From a virus: 64,000 nucleotides of DNA. Where the stretch lies: positions 186,001 through 250,000 of the IMG/VR virus record IMGVR_UViG_3300032093_000002; one strand, 5' to 3'. The number at the start of each line of letters is the position of its first letter. The stretch's first letter is position 1. The notes under the pieces are model-generated. The model was not told where the DNA came from, searched no databases, and saw only the letters and a program-made list of their open reading frames with translations. The position numbers and the translations under genes were made by a program. Positions 8,467-15,939 of the stretch are shown here, piece after piece.

Positions 8467-8867
8467 TAAATTTCTTTGGCTTTTGCATTTAAGGTTCCAC
8501 CGGCATCAAAACTACTAAATTTCAATCCGGCATATTTCATCAACTCGGTCATTTTTGCCCTTAGTTCGTGGAAATAAAGTTCACCGTATGCTTTCTTTGT
8601 CATTTCTGCACTTATGTTTCCGCCATCCCATCCTAAATCAATTAATGGTTGGTTATCAATCGTCAGAGAACAATCATAGTCTATAAAATTTTCAACCATG
8701 GAATATGGTCCTATACTCCTAACTTGTTTAACTTCAACTACCTTATGAGTTTCAAATTCAAGAACATATGGATATGACGTGGGCATCAGTGAATCCCATA
8801 TCTTTTTCAATGGCTTTGTATAGTCTGCAACTATTTCTTCCTGTTTATATTCACTATTCCAACCCAT
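8466..8867 (-). CDS. Hypothetical protein, 133 aa
   Basis: Soluble alpha/beta protein with no leader. It contains DYDCSLTIDNQPLIDLGWDGG and a conserved-looking GTLNAKAKEI tail. Member of a four-gene run (8176-9585) of similar-sized proteins joined by short overlaps, all presumably on one transcript starting at the box at 9591. Function unknown. Confidence 0.7.
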   Translation of the reverse strand: MGWNSEYKQEEIVADYTKPLKKIWDSLMPTSYPYVLEFETHKVVEVKQVRSIGPYSMVENFIDYDCSLTIDNQPLIDLGWDGGNISAEMTKKAYGELYFHELRAKMTELMKYAGLKFSSFDAGGTLNAKAKEI

Positions 8868-8878
8868 TTTGTTTTTTT

Positions 8879-9211
8879 TTAAAAAGTAACGCTTTCTGCA
8901 TCTTGTTTAAATTCATCATTAAACCAATCGATAATGAATGTCATTCCCTCACTTCCGAAATAATCCTCCAACGTTATAAATAAATCTTGGTCCAATACCA
9001 ATTCTTTTTTCCAAACATAATAACGGGCAAAAGTTTCAGGTTGACCATTGTGATATGATTTTTTGTCCTTGTTATAATATCTGATGTATGTATCATCCCC
9101 ATCACTATAGGTGGCAACCTTAGCATTTTCGTCACTAAAATTTGGTCTAACTAAATTAATCATAGTTTTAATTAGTCTTACCAATCTATCTTTTGATATT
9201 GTATAATCCAT
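8879..9211 (-). CDS. Leader-A variant small protein of the WF family, 110 aa
   Basis: MDYTISKDRLVRLIKTMINL is a leader-A variant without a clear (L/I)xE cut. The C-terminus GMTFIIDWFNDEFKQDAESV carries the (I/V)xxWFxxxF motif shared with 9211, 32152, 50693 and 51003. It overlaps the upstream gene's stop by 1 nt. These look like diverged paralogues of one small structural or cargo family. Confidence 0.75.
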   Translation of the reverse strand: MDYTISKDRLVRLIKTMINLVRPNFSDENAKVATYSDGDDTYIRYYNKDKKSYHNGQPETFARYYVWKKELVLDQDLFITLEDYFGSEGMTFIIDWFNDEFKQDAESVTF

Positions 9212-9585
9212 TAAAAATCAATTTTTTTTACAGGTAATTCGAATCTTTCTTTGAACCATATCTTGAATGGTGCTCTCCAAGTATCTCCGAAATATCCATC
9301 TAGTATCCTTTCATATTGGGTTTCAAGTGAAACTGTTGGACATATGTCACGTGCATTACTTCCTTGTGTGAAATACTCACAGAAATAATATCTAAAACAT
9401 ATGTCATCACCCGCATCAAAATCACCTCGATAATATTCTATTAAAGTATCAGATTCAAATTCTTCACCCGTCTCATCATCATATTCATACGGATGATGCC
9501 AATTGATGTCCTCGAGTGGAAACAATTCATCTAAGTAATTGATGATTGTTTGTTTGAGTCTTGATTCAGAAATAGTGTATTTCAT
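9211..9585 (-). CDS. Leader-A variant small protein of the WF family, 124 aa
   Basis: MKYTISESRLKQTIINYLDE begins as leader A and is preceded by a TATTTAT box at 5 nt. The middle is acidic (YEYDDETGEEFESD). The C-terminus APFKIWFKERFELPVKKIDF shows the WF motif in its clearest form. It heads the 8176-9585 gene run. Confidence 0.8.
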   Translation of the reverse strand: MKYTISESRLKQTIINYLDELFPLEDINWHHPYEYDDETGEEFESDTLIEYYRGDFDAGDDICFRYYFCEYFTQGSNARDICPTVSLETQYERILDGYFGDTWRAPFKIWFKERFELPVKKIDF

Positions 9586-9590
9586 AATTT

Positions 9591-9597
9591 ATAAATA
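9591..9597 (-). promoter_or_regulatory. TATTTAT box of 9211-9585
   Basis: 5 nt before the ATG; starts the four-gene run to 8176. Confidence 0.65.
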
Positions 9598-9613
9598 TCC
9601 ATTAAAAAAAACT

Positions 9614-9640
9614 AAAATCCCCACCTTGTGAGTGGGGACC
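9614..9640 (-). terminator. Intrinsic terminator after 9661-10017
   Basis: TCCCCAC..GTGGGGA stem, T-run; near-identical to the one at 10053. Confidence 0.75.
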
Positions 9641-9660
9641 TAATTTATCTTAATTAATCA

Positions 9661-10017
9661 TTAATTATATTGACCTCTTTCATCCCACATATTCAAACAC
9701 TCATAACCTTGTTCCTCAAAATTGTTTTCAGTGTCTATTAAGTTCACATTCTTTAATTCATCAAATGAACATAAATCAATACCATCAAAATCAGCGAAAT
9801 CACAATCCCTCAGGGATAAGTATGTCAAAGTGCTTGGTAAGTTTGTTAATATTTTTCTAACTTGTTTTGAACTTGCACCCACCATCAAAACAAGCCCATT
9901 TTTTTTATCGAACTGATAATGTGGCTCATCTAATCTATACTCATCTTGTTCTTTAATTACCTTTTTTACTAATCTTATCATGTCAGATTCTGTTAATCTT
10001 ACTATTTTCTTCGACAT
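9661..10017 (-). CDS. Leader-B tagged leucine-rich-repeat-like protein, 118 aa
   Basis: MSKKIVRLTESDMIRLVKKV followed by I-K-E and Q is leader B with a textbook I-x-E cut site at residue 23. The body has LPSTLTYLSLRDCDFADFDG and FDELKNVNLIDTEN, spaced like two to three leucine-rich repeats, which would serve protein binding. TATTTAT box 15 nt upstream and its own terminator downstream make it a single-gene unit. Confidence 0.8.
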   Translation of the reverse strand: MSKKIVRLTESDMIRLVKKVIKEQDEYRLDEPHYQFDKKNGLVLMVGASSKQVRKILTNLPSTLTYLSLRDCDFADFDGIDLCSFDELKNVNLIDTENNFEEQGYECLNMWDERGQYN

Positions 10018-10032
10018 ATTATTATTTTGATA

Positions 10033-10039
10033 ATAAATA
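10033..10039 (-). promoter_or_regulatory. TATTTAT box of 9661-10017
   Basis: 15 nt before the ATG, with an A-rich spacer typical of leader-B genes. Confidence 0.6.
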
Positions 10040-10052
10040 TCTCAAATAAATA

Positions 10053-10080
10053 AAAATCCCCACCTTGTGAGTGGGGATTA
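10053..10080 (-). terminator. Intrinsic terminator after 10087-10338
   Basis: Same stem and loop (CTTGTGAG) as at 9614, suggesting a duplicated intergenic cassette. Confidence 0.75.
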
Positions 10081-10086
10081 GTTAGT

Positions 10087-10338
10087 TTACTCTTCAGTAA
10101 CGTCAGGTTTGCCCTTGTTAATCCATTTGTCGATTGAACCGATTCCGAAAGAACCGAGAACCAACCATAAAAATGCATTGAAGATGAATTCATTGATAAC
10201 AAGGTCTTTTCCTAAAGAACCAGTTACGATGTCTGCAATCGCAAACCCTGTCATCATTACAAAAGCTAAAAATCCAACGACACTTTTTTCATTGATTGAG
10301 TTGTTGTCGTTAAACAACTGTGAGAAAAATTTTTTCAT
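10087..10338 (-). CDS. Small two-TM membrane protein, holin candidate, 83 aa
   Basis: Charged N-terminus with a Lys/Asn-rich stretch, then two hydrophobic segments at about residues 20-39 and 50-68, and a charged tail (DKWINKGKPDVTEE). Size and topology fit small class II holins, which permeabilise the inner membrane for lysis. No lysin is adjacent, so the role is only suggested. TATTTAT box 21 nt upstream; terminators on both sides. Confidence 0.65.
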   Translation of the reverse strand: MKKFFSQLFNDNNSINEKSVVGFLAFVMMTGFAIADIVTGSLGKDLVINEFIFNAFLWLVLGSFGIGSIDKWINKGKPDVTEE

Positions 10339-10359
10339 ATTTTGGTAATTTACTTACCA

Positions 10360-10366
10360 ATAAATA
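10360..10366 (-). promoter_or_regulatory. TATTTAT box of 10087-10338
   Basis: 21 nt before the ATG. Confidence 0.5.
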
Positions 10367-10399
10367 TTTTTGTATTGACGAAGGACAATCATTTAAATA

Positions 10400-10430
10400 A
10401 AAAATCCCCTCAAGATTTATGAAGGGATTA
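10400..10430 (-). terminator. Intrinsic terminator after 10449-10766
   Basis: ATCCCCT..AGGGAT stem with T-run. Confidence 0.65.
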
Positions 10431-10448
10431 CAATTACAATTTCTTATT

Positions 10449-10766
10449 CTAAAAATATTTTTTTGCTTCAGTTCTTGCCAAATTGTCAAAATAGTTATCA
10501 ACATCTTTATTATTACCCAAATAAGCTAATATACCATTTTTTATAGGCACAACCTCATTTCCCTCATCGTAAGTAATTTTACCATTTTTAATAGTATAAC
10601 AGTGATATTGTAAATAATTGGTCTTACCCTTTAATTTAACTTCAACTTTCATACAAACCACTTGATTGCCTTGCCTGTTCATATATCGTCTTTCCAGTTC
10701 AATATTGACAGTTGCACCAATTCGATTTAAAAATTTAATTATTGATATGACAAAATCTCTATCCAT
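10449..10766 (-). CDS. Hypothetical protein, 105 aa
   Basis: MDRDFVISIIKFLNRIGATV is a helical start that weakly recalls the leaders but lacks the TE/SE core. The body is beta-rich (VVCMKVEVKLKGKTNYLQYH). TATTTAT box 6 nt before the ATG and a terminator downstream. No family recognised. Confidence 0.7.
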   Translation of the reverse strand: MDRDFVISIIKFLNRIGATVNIELERRYMNRQGNQVVCMKVEVKLKGKTNYLQYHCYTIKNGKITYDEGNEVVPIKNGILAYLGNNKDVDNYFDNLARTEAKKYF

Positions 10767-10772
10767 GAAAAA

Positions 10773-10779
10773 ATAAATA
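10773..10779 (-). promoter_or_regulatory. TATTTAT box of 10449-10766
   Basis: 6 nt before the ATG; overlaps the end of the upstream gene region. Confidence 0.55.
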
Positions 10780-11130
10780 TTAATTGTAGTCCTCTTCTGG
10801 ACAGGTCATACGATAAATTTCGAATAGATATTCACCAAACCAATCTTTAACAACATCAGTAACATAACTATAAACATCATCATAATCATCCCCTAAGGAA
10901 TCGACAAAATCTTCATCTTTGGTCAGGAAATCATCTATCGCTATTCTAATTACATTATCTGCATAATCGAACTCATCTCCGAAATCATCACACAATGTTG
11001 GAAAATCTAATTCTGCATTACGAATGAAGGGTTCGATATTATCTTTAGATAATCGTCTCCTTAATCTTATTTGATAGTCTTCGATTAAAAAATTGTATTG
11101 GGTTTCGGATATGATAAATTTTTTGGACAT
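10780..11130 (-). CDS. Leader-A tagged acidic protein, 116 aa
   Basis: MSKKFIISETQYNFLIE followed by DY is a leader that merges the leader B start with the leader A core; L-I-E is a possible cut. The rest is very acidic (many DD and DDYDD runs) and ends with VVKDWFGEYLFEIYRM, echoing the WF motif. TATTTAT box 5 nt upstream. Possibly a DNA-mimic-like or internal acidic protein; that is speculation from composition. Confidence 0.75.
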   Translation of the reverse strand: MSKKFIISETQYNFLIEDYQIRLRRRLSKDNIEPFIRNAELDFPTLCDDFGDEFDYADNVIRIAIDDFLTKDEDFVDSLGDDYDDVYSYVTDVVKDWFGEYLFEIYRMTCPEEDYN

Positions 11131-11135
11131 TAATT

Positions 11136-11142
11136 ATAAATA
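11136..11142 (-). promoter_or_regulatory. TATTTAT box of 10780-11130
   Basis: 5 nt before the ATG. Confidence 0.6.
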
Positions 11143-11147
11143 TTCAA

Positions 11148-11969
11148 CTAAAAATTAATACCCGCTCCGAACTGTCCGTATTTTACCACGGGGTCATAAT
11201 CTAATTTCAGAGTGAAGTTTTTAAAATCCTTCATACCACCAAATTTGAATGTGACAAAGTTGTCTTTCGATTTGGGAAAAGTTATTTCCCCAACATCATC
11301 TTTTCCTCTATAGAGTATTCTTTCATTTGCAAGTCCAACCATAGCATGAACTCCAAATCTATTAATCCTCTTTCCTGCTCCGATATAAAAACTATTTTGT
11401 TTGACTAAATCTGAGATGAGAGGGAAATCTACTAAATTAATGGTCCCATACGGAAAATATGTTGAACGGTCTCTTCGATATGTTGTGTTGAAATCAAAAA
11501 CGAAATAACCTTTATTACCTATTGTAAAAAACGCACCCATCTGATTATTTGTGGTATGGTGAAGACCAAAACTCATGATTGGTTTTTTTCCTCTAATTGT
11601 GTCACGCCTTCCGTCGTTGTAGTAATAAATTCTTGCTGGTTGTCTATAACCCCAATCATTAAAATACCACATAGGTGAAAAACTATTCCACCCAAATGTC
11701 GGTGCTCCCCACATATTCCATCTATTCCATCCCCATCCATCAAACCATGGGTCACGAACCACAACAGGCTGGTTAGACCTTGGTTTATTGAATTCAGTTG
11801 GAGTAGAGTTTCTCCAATTACTTGTTGTATTCGATGATGTTGTCGAAGTTCTCGAAGTTGACTGTGTACTTGATTGTGATGGCGGAGATGTTCTCCAAGA
11901 TGATGTTTGAGAGAATACGAACAATGGCATCAATAATACCATTTCAAAAATCAGAATAAGCTTTCTCAT
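11148..11969 (-). CDS. Exported, probably outer-membrane beta-barrel protein, 273 aa
   Basis: Signal peptide (MRKLILIFEMVLLMPLFVFS then Q) followed by a Ser/Thr-rich linker to about residue 60, a Trp/Gly-rich stretch and a C-terminal half with alternating hydrophobic strands ending GAGINF. The terminal Phe is typical of outer-membrane barrels. It would act in the host envelope, perhaps in surface remodelling or superinfection exclusion. TATTTAT box 20 nt upstream. Function is not established. Confidence 0.75.
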   Translation of the reverse strand: MRKLILIFEMVLLMPLFVFSQTSSWRTSPPSQSSTQSTSRTSTTSSNTTSNWRNSTPTEFNKPRSNQPVVVRDPWFDGWGWNRWNMWGAPTFGWNSFSPMWYFNDWGYRQPARIYYYNDGRRDTIRGKKPIMSFGLHHTTNNQMGAFFTIGNKGYFVFDFNTTYRRDRSTYFPYGTINLVDFPLISDLVKQNSFYIGAGKRINRFGVHAMVGLANERILYRGKDDVGEITFPKSKDNFVTFKFGGMKDFKNFTLKLDYDPVVKYGQFGAGINF

Positions 11970-11989
11970 AGTAAATTGATTTTATATCT

Positions 11990-11996
11990 ATAAATA
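11990..11996 (-). promoter_or_regulatory. TATTTAT box of 11148-11969
   Basis: 20 nt before the ATG of the exported barrel protein. Confidence 0.5.
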
Positions 11997-12019
11997 TAAT
12001 ATAAAAAAATCAATTTTGA

Positions 12020-12484
12020 TTAATTACATGAATTCATAAAATCTTTAGCCTGTGAAATCAAAGATTTTACTTTGACAGAATAAGTGCCAGCCTTACATTG
12101 TGGTTTAGGACAATAAACTCTATCTAATAATTTATAATAATCTTCCTCACCACCTATACTTTCAATTTTTCTAAAATCCTGCCATAACTTGTAATCTTCA
12201 ACAGATTGTTTCCAATTGTCATATCTTGCGTGACCCCTATATTCACCAGTAGCCGTCTTCGGTCTAATTTTGGCGTATTTCATACCAAAACAATTATTAT
12301 TGGCTTTGAATATTTCACTTTCGAAATGACCTGTTTCTAATATTGCTTGGGCAATTGCTATTTCAGGAAACCTGATTCCTGAATTCTTCACATAACATGC
12401 AAATTCTGATGGAGAAAAGTTCTCCACTTCTGAATCAACACCCATGATTTCTTTAATTCTTGTTATGTCCTCGTAAAGATTCAT
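12020..12484 (-). CDS. Leader-C tagged glucosaminidase, 154 aa
   Basis: MNLYEDITRIKEIMGVDSE is leader C with D-S-E at its end. The body has the FlgJ/LytD glucosaminidase signature: FPEIAIAQAILETGHFES (catalytic Glu), NNCFGMKY, then YDNWKQSVEDYKLWQDF. It would hydrolyse the glycan strands of peptidoglycan. Length fits a bare catalytic domain with no binding modules. TATTTAT box 4 nt before the ATG. A tagged muralytic enzyme is consistent with delivery at cell entry. Confidence 0.85.
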   Translation of the reverse strand: MNLYEDITRIKEIMGVDSEVENFSPSEFACYVKNSGIRFPEIAIAQAILETGHFESEIFKANNNCFGMKYAKIRPKTATGEYRGHARYDNWKQSVEDYKLWQDFRKIESIGGEEDYYKLLDRVYCPKPQCKAGTYSVKVKSLISQAKDFMNSCN

Positions 12485-12488
12485 AAAA

Positions 12489-12495
12489 ATAAATA
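12489..12495 (-). promoter_or_regulatory. TATTTAT box of 12020-12484
   Basis: 4 nt before the ATG; lies in the 11-nt gap to the upstream gene. Confidence 0.6.
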
Positions 12496-12822
12496 TTAGT
12501 CTAAACTACTGTTGATAACATTCCCGTCAGTTCCCACTACAACGAATCCGACCCTGTAATTTCGTGGGATATCAAAATAAGGAAGATACTTCATCGTATG
12601 ATAATCAACCAAATAATGGGGGTCTAATTCCCTCTGGTACATATTATCTTTTGTCATCTCTGAATCATTTACATAAATCCTTAATATCAATCTATTGATA
12701 TCCCCAATCTCATAAACTTCAATATGGTCAATCATTGGATAGATACTCATAATGACAGATGAGTTCAATAACTTTGTTATTGGTTTGTTAATGTATTTTT
12801 CCAAAAATTGTTTATCCACCAT
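12496..12822 (-). CDS. Hypothetical protein, 108 aa
   Basis: MVDKQFLEKYINKPITKLLN start, then beta-rich stretches with VGFVVVGTDGNVINSS at the end. TATTTAT box 5 nt upstream. It ends 11 nt before the leader-C glucosaminidase, so the two may share a transcript. Not recognised. Confidence 0.7.
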   Translation of the reverse strand: MVDKQFLEKYINKPITKLLNSSVIMSIYPMIDHIEVYEIGDINRLILRIYVNDSEMTKDNMYQRELDPHYLVDYHTMKYLPYFDIPRNYRVGFVVVGTDGNVINSSLD

Positions 12823-12827
12823 ATAGA

Positions 12828-12834
12828 ATAAATA
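12828..12834 (-). promoter_or_regulatory. TATTTAT box of 12496-12822
   Basis: 5 nt before the ATG. Confidence 0.6.
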
Positions 12835-12846
12835 GAAATAAAAATA

Positions 12847-12873
12847 AAAAACCCCTCCTTGTGAGAGGGGTTT
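12847..12873 (-). terminator. Intrinsic terminator after 12877-13284
   Basis: AACCCCTC..GAGGGGTT stem. Confidence 0.75.
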
Positions 12874-12876
12874 GTG

Positions 12877-13284
12877 TTAAAATCTTTTTTTTGTTCGAAG
12901 TTTTATTGGACCATCTTTTTGATATCTGTTCCAATAATCTCTTCCTGGTTTAGAAACATCCGAACCAATCCTGTCTTCTTGTCCGAAACTCCATTTATTT
13001 CTCGGTACATCCCTTTGGGTAATGTTCTTATACATTTCAAAGTCATCTGGTCCAAACTCAATTTCTTCATCATAATCAAATTCTTCAGGGTCAACAGGTC
13101 TATCGTCTTCATCAAACCAACTGTCTCTGTGACCTAAAATACCCCTGTTTTCAGGTTTCATTTTCATGAAGTGTCTTTTAGGCATTTCAGTTCCCATATC
13201 CAACGAATCAAGTTCATGTTCTTTTAAAACTCTTTTAACCAATCTTATCAAATCAGATTCGGTCAATCTTACTATTTTTGACAT
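12877..13284 (-). CDS. Leader-B tagged charged protein, 135 aa
   Basis: The ATG at 13284, 15 nt after a TATTTAT box, gives a complete leader B ending V-L-K-E before HELD. The body is disordered-looking: very acidic (FDEDDRPVDPEEFDYDEEIE) then basic (RTKKRF). Upstream in-frame ATGs lie before the box and are rejected. A strong terminator follows. No function assigned. Confidence 0.8.
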   Translation of the reverse strand: MSKIVRLTESDLIRLVKRVLKEHELDSLDMGTEMPKRHFMKMKPENRGILGHRDSWFDEDDRPVDPEEFDYDEEIEFGPDDFEMYKNITQRDVPRNKWSFGQEDRIGSDVSKPGRDYWNRYQKDGPIKLRTKKRF

Positions 13285-13299
13285 ATAAATTATTTTATT

Positions 13300-13306
13300 A
13301 TAAATA
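13300..13306 (-). promoter_or_regulatory. TATTTAT box of 12877-13284
   Basis: 15 nt before the leader-B ATG; decides that start over an upstream ATG. Confidence 0.62.
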
Positions 13307-13321
13307 CTATTTGAAATAAAA

Positions 13322-13350
13322 AAAAATCCCCTCACTTAGGAGGGGGGTTC
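13322..13350 (-). terminator. Intrinsic terminator after 13367-13762
   Basis: CCCCTC..GAGGGG stem with T-run. Confidence 0.7.
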
Positions 13351-13366
13351 TTAAAATTATGTTTGA

Positions 13367-13762
13367 CTACTTCCAACTATCCAAATTTAATGTCCTAATT
13401 TGAGAAATTATTTGGTCATTTATTTTGTTGTAAGAATTGAAATGATAAATTGAGTTATCAATTAAATTCATGAGAGCTTGTTTTCTTGGTTGTGGCATGT
13501 TCAGACCAGATACCTTATTTTTAAGGGATGCCAACTCAGTCATAACTTTGACATTCGGCTCATCTAATTTTTTTAATTTCTTAATCAGTCTATCGAGTCT
13601 TGACAAGTTCTGAAAATAATCCATTCCATATCCTCTTTTAACACCCTTAACACCTCTATAAAAATCACCCAATGCGTCGAACGGACCTTCGTTTGTTTCT
13701 TGTTCTTGTAAAACTTTCTTTACAATTCTATTTAAATCTGATTCAGTTAGTTTTTTTGCCAT
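13367..13762 (-). CDS. Leader-B tagged helical protein, 131 aa
   Basis: MAKKLTESDLNRIVKKVLQE followed by QE is leader B with predicted cleavage after L-Q-E. TATTTAT box 5 nt upstream. The body is helical with RLDRLIKKLKKLDEP and a coiled-coil-like middle. No domain recognised. Terminator downstream, so it is a one-gene unit or the last gene of the 13367-14075 run. Confidence 0.78.
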   Translation of the reverse strand: MAKKLTESDLNRIVKKVLQEQETNEGPFDALGDFYRGVKGVKRGYGMDYFQNLSRLDRLIKKLKKLDEPNVKVMTELASLKNKVSGLNMPQPRKQALMNLIDNSIYHFNSYNKINDQIISQIRTLNLDSWK

Positions 13763-13767
13763 GTAGA

Positions 13768-13774
13768 TAAATAT
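13768..13774 (-). promoter_or_regulatory. TATTTAT box of 13367-13762
   Basis: 5 nt before the ATG; sits at the 3' end of the upstream gene. Confidence 0.58.
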
Positions 13775-13775
13775 A

Positions 13776-14075
13776 TCAGACTTTTGACTTTGTCATGTCA
13801 TCGACAAACTCGGGAAATTTTTTTCTAATACATTCATCCAATTGTTTAGCTTCCTCTTTGAAAGATTTACTTGAGGGAAGAAATCGTGAAATGAAATTAA
13901 CGATAAGTCTAATGAAACCTCTATTTTTCTTCCCGTCCATATTGGTCAAAGATGCCATCTTTTTTAGATTCAAATCTCTGATGCAATCGTTTATAACATC
14001 TTCCATGTTATGGTATTTCTGCATCATATCTACTGAAGGTGTGGTGATGAGACTATTGGATTCTTTATTTTTCAT
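13776..14075 (-). CDS. Hypothetical protein, 99 aa
   Basis: Soluble, basic in the middle (GRKNRGFI-like stretch KKNRGFIRLIVNF), with a possible amphipathic helix RLIVNFISRFL. No leader. It lies 5 nt after the gene at 14081 and 13 nt before the tagged gene at 13762, in the same direction. Confidence 0.65.
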   Translation of the reverse strand: MKNKESNSLITTPSVDMMQKYHNMEDVINDCIRDLNLKKMASLTNMDGKKNRGFIRLIVNFISRFLPSSKSFKEEAKQLDECIRKKFPEFVDDMTKSKV

Positions 14076-14080
14076 ACGTT

Positions 14081-14671
14081 TTAAATTACTTCATAATCAA
14101 TGTTACCGTAATTGTCATAGTCATCATTTTCATCATGAGTTGAACCATCGAGGTCTTCTTGAACTTTTCTATATGCTTCACAAGATGACCTAGCCATCAC
14201 AGTATGAGTCCAAGTTTGAACACATGTTCTTGAAGCTTGAATTGTATATTCTTCTTCTTCGTTATCCTCCCAACCTTCTTCATCCTCACAGTCGTCAGTG
14301 ATAATTTCTTTTGTTTCCTCAGGAACTCTTTTGAAGTTATCAATTGCCTCTGTTAGTTTGTTTCTAAATTCAATGAGTTCTTTTAGAGAATAAAACTTGA
14401 ATGAATAACTTGAAGCTTTGGAACCGTCCATTCCAATTTCAATATATTCTTTTGAACCTTCCTCTGCCCCATCGTAGTGATAGACAGTAAGGTTTGCCCC
14501 ATTGTCATATTCAAGTGTTCCATTATCCACGAATAGATAGTTTAGGTCCCACTCATCAGGATTGGATTCAACCATTTCTTTATACTCGGTCTCGAGTTCT
14601 CTAATTTGATTCAGAGCTTTTGAGAATTTTTTCTCAAAGGAGGTTTTCCATTTTTTTGAATATTCTGCCAT
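14081..14671 (-). CDS. Acidic hypothetical protein, 196 aa
   Basis: N-terminal helix rich in Lys/Glu (KKWKTSFEKKFSKALNQIR), a beta-rich middle and a strongly acidic C-terminal third (DDCEDEEGWEDNEEEEY), followed by TCVQTWTHTVMARSSCEAYR. No domain recognised. Tight spacing to 14674 suggests an operon. Confidence 0.7.
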   Translation of the reverse strand: MAEYSKKWKTSFEKKFSKALNQIRELETEYKEMVESNPDEWDLNYLFVDNGTLEYDNGANLTVYHYDGAEEGSKEYIEIGMDGSKASSYSFKFYSLKELIEFRNKLTEAIDNFKRVPEETKEIITDDCEDEEGWEDNEEEEYTIQASRTCVQTWTHTVMARSSCEAYRKVQEDLDGSTHDENDDYDNYGNIDYEVI

Positions 14672-14673
14672 AA

Positions 14674-14988
14674 TTAAAAAATTAAATCGTTTGATTTTAG
14701 TTCATCCCACTCTTCATTATCAAGAATCTCTACCTCGTCTTCTTGATTATCGGATTCATATCTTAAAATATTTTTCTTCTCACATAATTCTCTATAATCT
14801 TGACCATAATAAGTATTAACGAACCATTCACGGATTACTTCATCCCAGTCTCCACCACCGTGACCTTCTAAAATATCATCGATTGTTTCGAAACCATAAT
14901 CTTTGTAAAATTCCAAAAGTTGTTCTTCGGTTGGCTCTACAGCAAATGATGTATTAACATGGACTAACGCTTTGGGTATTGTGCTCAT
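14674..14988 (-). CDS. Acidic hypothetical protein, 104 aa
   Basis: N-terminus is beta-like, the rest acidic and helical with GGGDWDEVIREWFVNTYYG, again close to the WF motif. It ends 2 nt before the next gene's start codon region. No function inferred. Confidence 0.68.
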   Translation of the reverse strand: MSTIPKALVHVNTSFAVEPTEEQLLEFYKDYGFETIDDILEGHGGGDWDEVIREWFVNTYYGQDYRELCEKKNILRYESDNQEDEVEILDNEEWDELKSNDLIF

Positions 14989-15034
14989 AGTGTTTTTATT
15001 TTCAATAATATTATAAAATTTAGAATTTTCAAAT

Positions 15035-15391
15035 CTACTCGTAAGATTTTACGGATGGAAGGCTAGAATATTCACAATAAAGCTCTTCTCGTTTCTTTAT
15101 GAGCTCTTTTTTTACCTCATCAGGAAAATACACTCCATCAGATTCCATGTCCGCAATAGTCCTATAAACGGTTTCATACACGTCTAATTTTTTATCGGCC
15201 TGTTCTTTCGTTAACGGAGGGGAGTCAAAAAGTTTACCCATAAACTTTGTTAGGTTTGCTCTTGGTCCTGACTCTTGTGATGGGGTTATCCCCATTTCTG
15301 CTCTATTAAGTTCTTTGATTGTAAGACCAATGAAAATTGCAAATAAAGTAGTTACAATAGTCGAAAGAATTACAATGTCTAAGTTTTCCAT
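15035..15391 (-). CDS. Membrane-anchored protein, 118 aa
   Basis: One N-terminal transmembrane segment (IVILSTIVTTLFAIFIGLTI, residues ~5-24) and a soluble helical tail with KLFDSPPLTKEQADKKLDVY. First of a cluster of four consecutive small membrane proteins (15035-15847). Could serve as an i-spanin-like or holin-accessory protein, but no lysin is next to it. Confidence 0.75.
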   Translation of the reverse strand: MENLDIVILSTIVTTLFAIFIGLTIKELNRAEMGITPSQESGPRANLTKFMGKLFDSPPLTKEQADKKLDVYETVYRTIADMESDGVYFPDEVKKELIKKREELYCEYSSLPSVKSYE

Positions 15392-15392
15392 T

Positions 15393-15566
15393 TTATTTTC
15401 TTTTTGAATTGATGAAATTTAATAATCCCAACATAGTTGGAGGCCATAGTCCGATGAAAATTGCTTTAAGTTGGTCTCCGTTAGTGAGATAGATATACTC
15501 AGAGACAAAAATACACACAACACACAGAATTAGGATTCCGAGTTCAGAGACTGAAAATTTATTCAT
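15393..15566 (-). CDS. Small membrane protein, 57 aa
   Basis: Two hydrophobic segments, ILILCVVCIFVSEYIYL and AIFIGLWPPTMLGLLNF, ending in NSKRK. Start fixed by a TAATG overlap with the stop of the upstream mini-gene and 1 nt spacing to 15035-15391. Coupled translation suggests that the four membrane proteins are made together. Confidence 0.7.
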   Translation of the reverse strand: MNKFSVSELGILILCVVCIFVSEYIYLTNGDQLKAIFIGLWPPTMLGLLNFINSKRK

Positions 15567-15670
15567 TATTTATAGTTTTTAATTGAATTGTTAACATCTT
15601 CGATTGTTATGATGACCAAGTAGGTAACAATCAAGATTACAAAAAGTTTTGTAAGTCCTATACCAATCAT
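15566..15670 (-). CDS. Single-TM mini-protein, 34 aa
   Basis: MIGIGLTKLFVILIVTYLVI is one transmembrane helix followed by a short polar tail (TIEDVNNSIKNYK). Its stop overlaps the next start as TAATG. Very short, but the coupling on both sides and clean hydrophobic profile support it. Confidence 0.6.
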   Translation of the reverse strand: MIGIGLTKLFVILIVTYLVIITIEDVNNSIKNYK

Positions 15671-15673
15671 ATA

Positions 15674-15847
15674 TTATTTTTTTTCTTGTAAAGCCTCAAC
15701 TAAAACCCAACCGAAAAACATAATTCCGATGGGAAGATTCAAAGATACACCAAAAGAAACAGATAATCCAATCCCGATGATTATTTTTATGAATCGAAGA
15801 CCATCACTGATAATCCGTTTTGCCCAAAAGTTATAAAAGTTATTCAT
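15674..15847 (-). CDS. Small membrane protein, 57 aa
   Basis: N-terminal amphipathic NNFYNFWAKRIISDGLRF followed by two short hydrophobic stretches (IIIGIGLSVSFGVSL and IGIMFFGWVLVEAL) and a Lys tail. It heads the 15035-15847 membrane cluster and is 3 nt from the next gene. Holin-like topology; function unknown. Confidence 0.65.
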   Translation of the reverse strand: MNNFYNFWAKRIISDGLRFIKIIIGIGLSVSFGVSLNLPIGIMFFGWVLVEALQEKK

Positions 15848-15892
15848 ATATTTTCTTTTAATTATAAAAAATATATTTTAGAATAACAAATA

Positions 15893-15917
15893 AAAAACCC
15901 CTCACAATGGAAGGGTT
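15893..15917 (-). terminator. Intrinsic terminator after 15940-16965
   Basis: ACCC..GGGT with A/T-rich flanks. Confidence 0.6.
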
Positions 15918-15939
15918 CAATTTTTTTTTTATTGAATAC

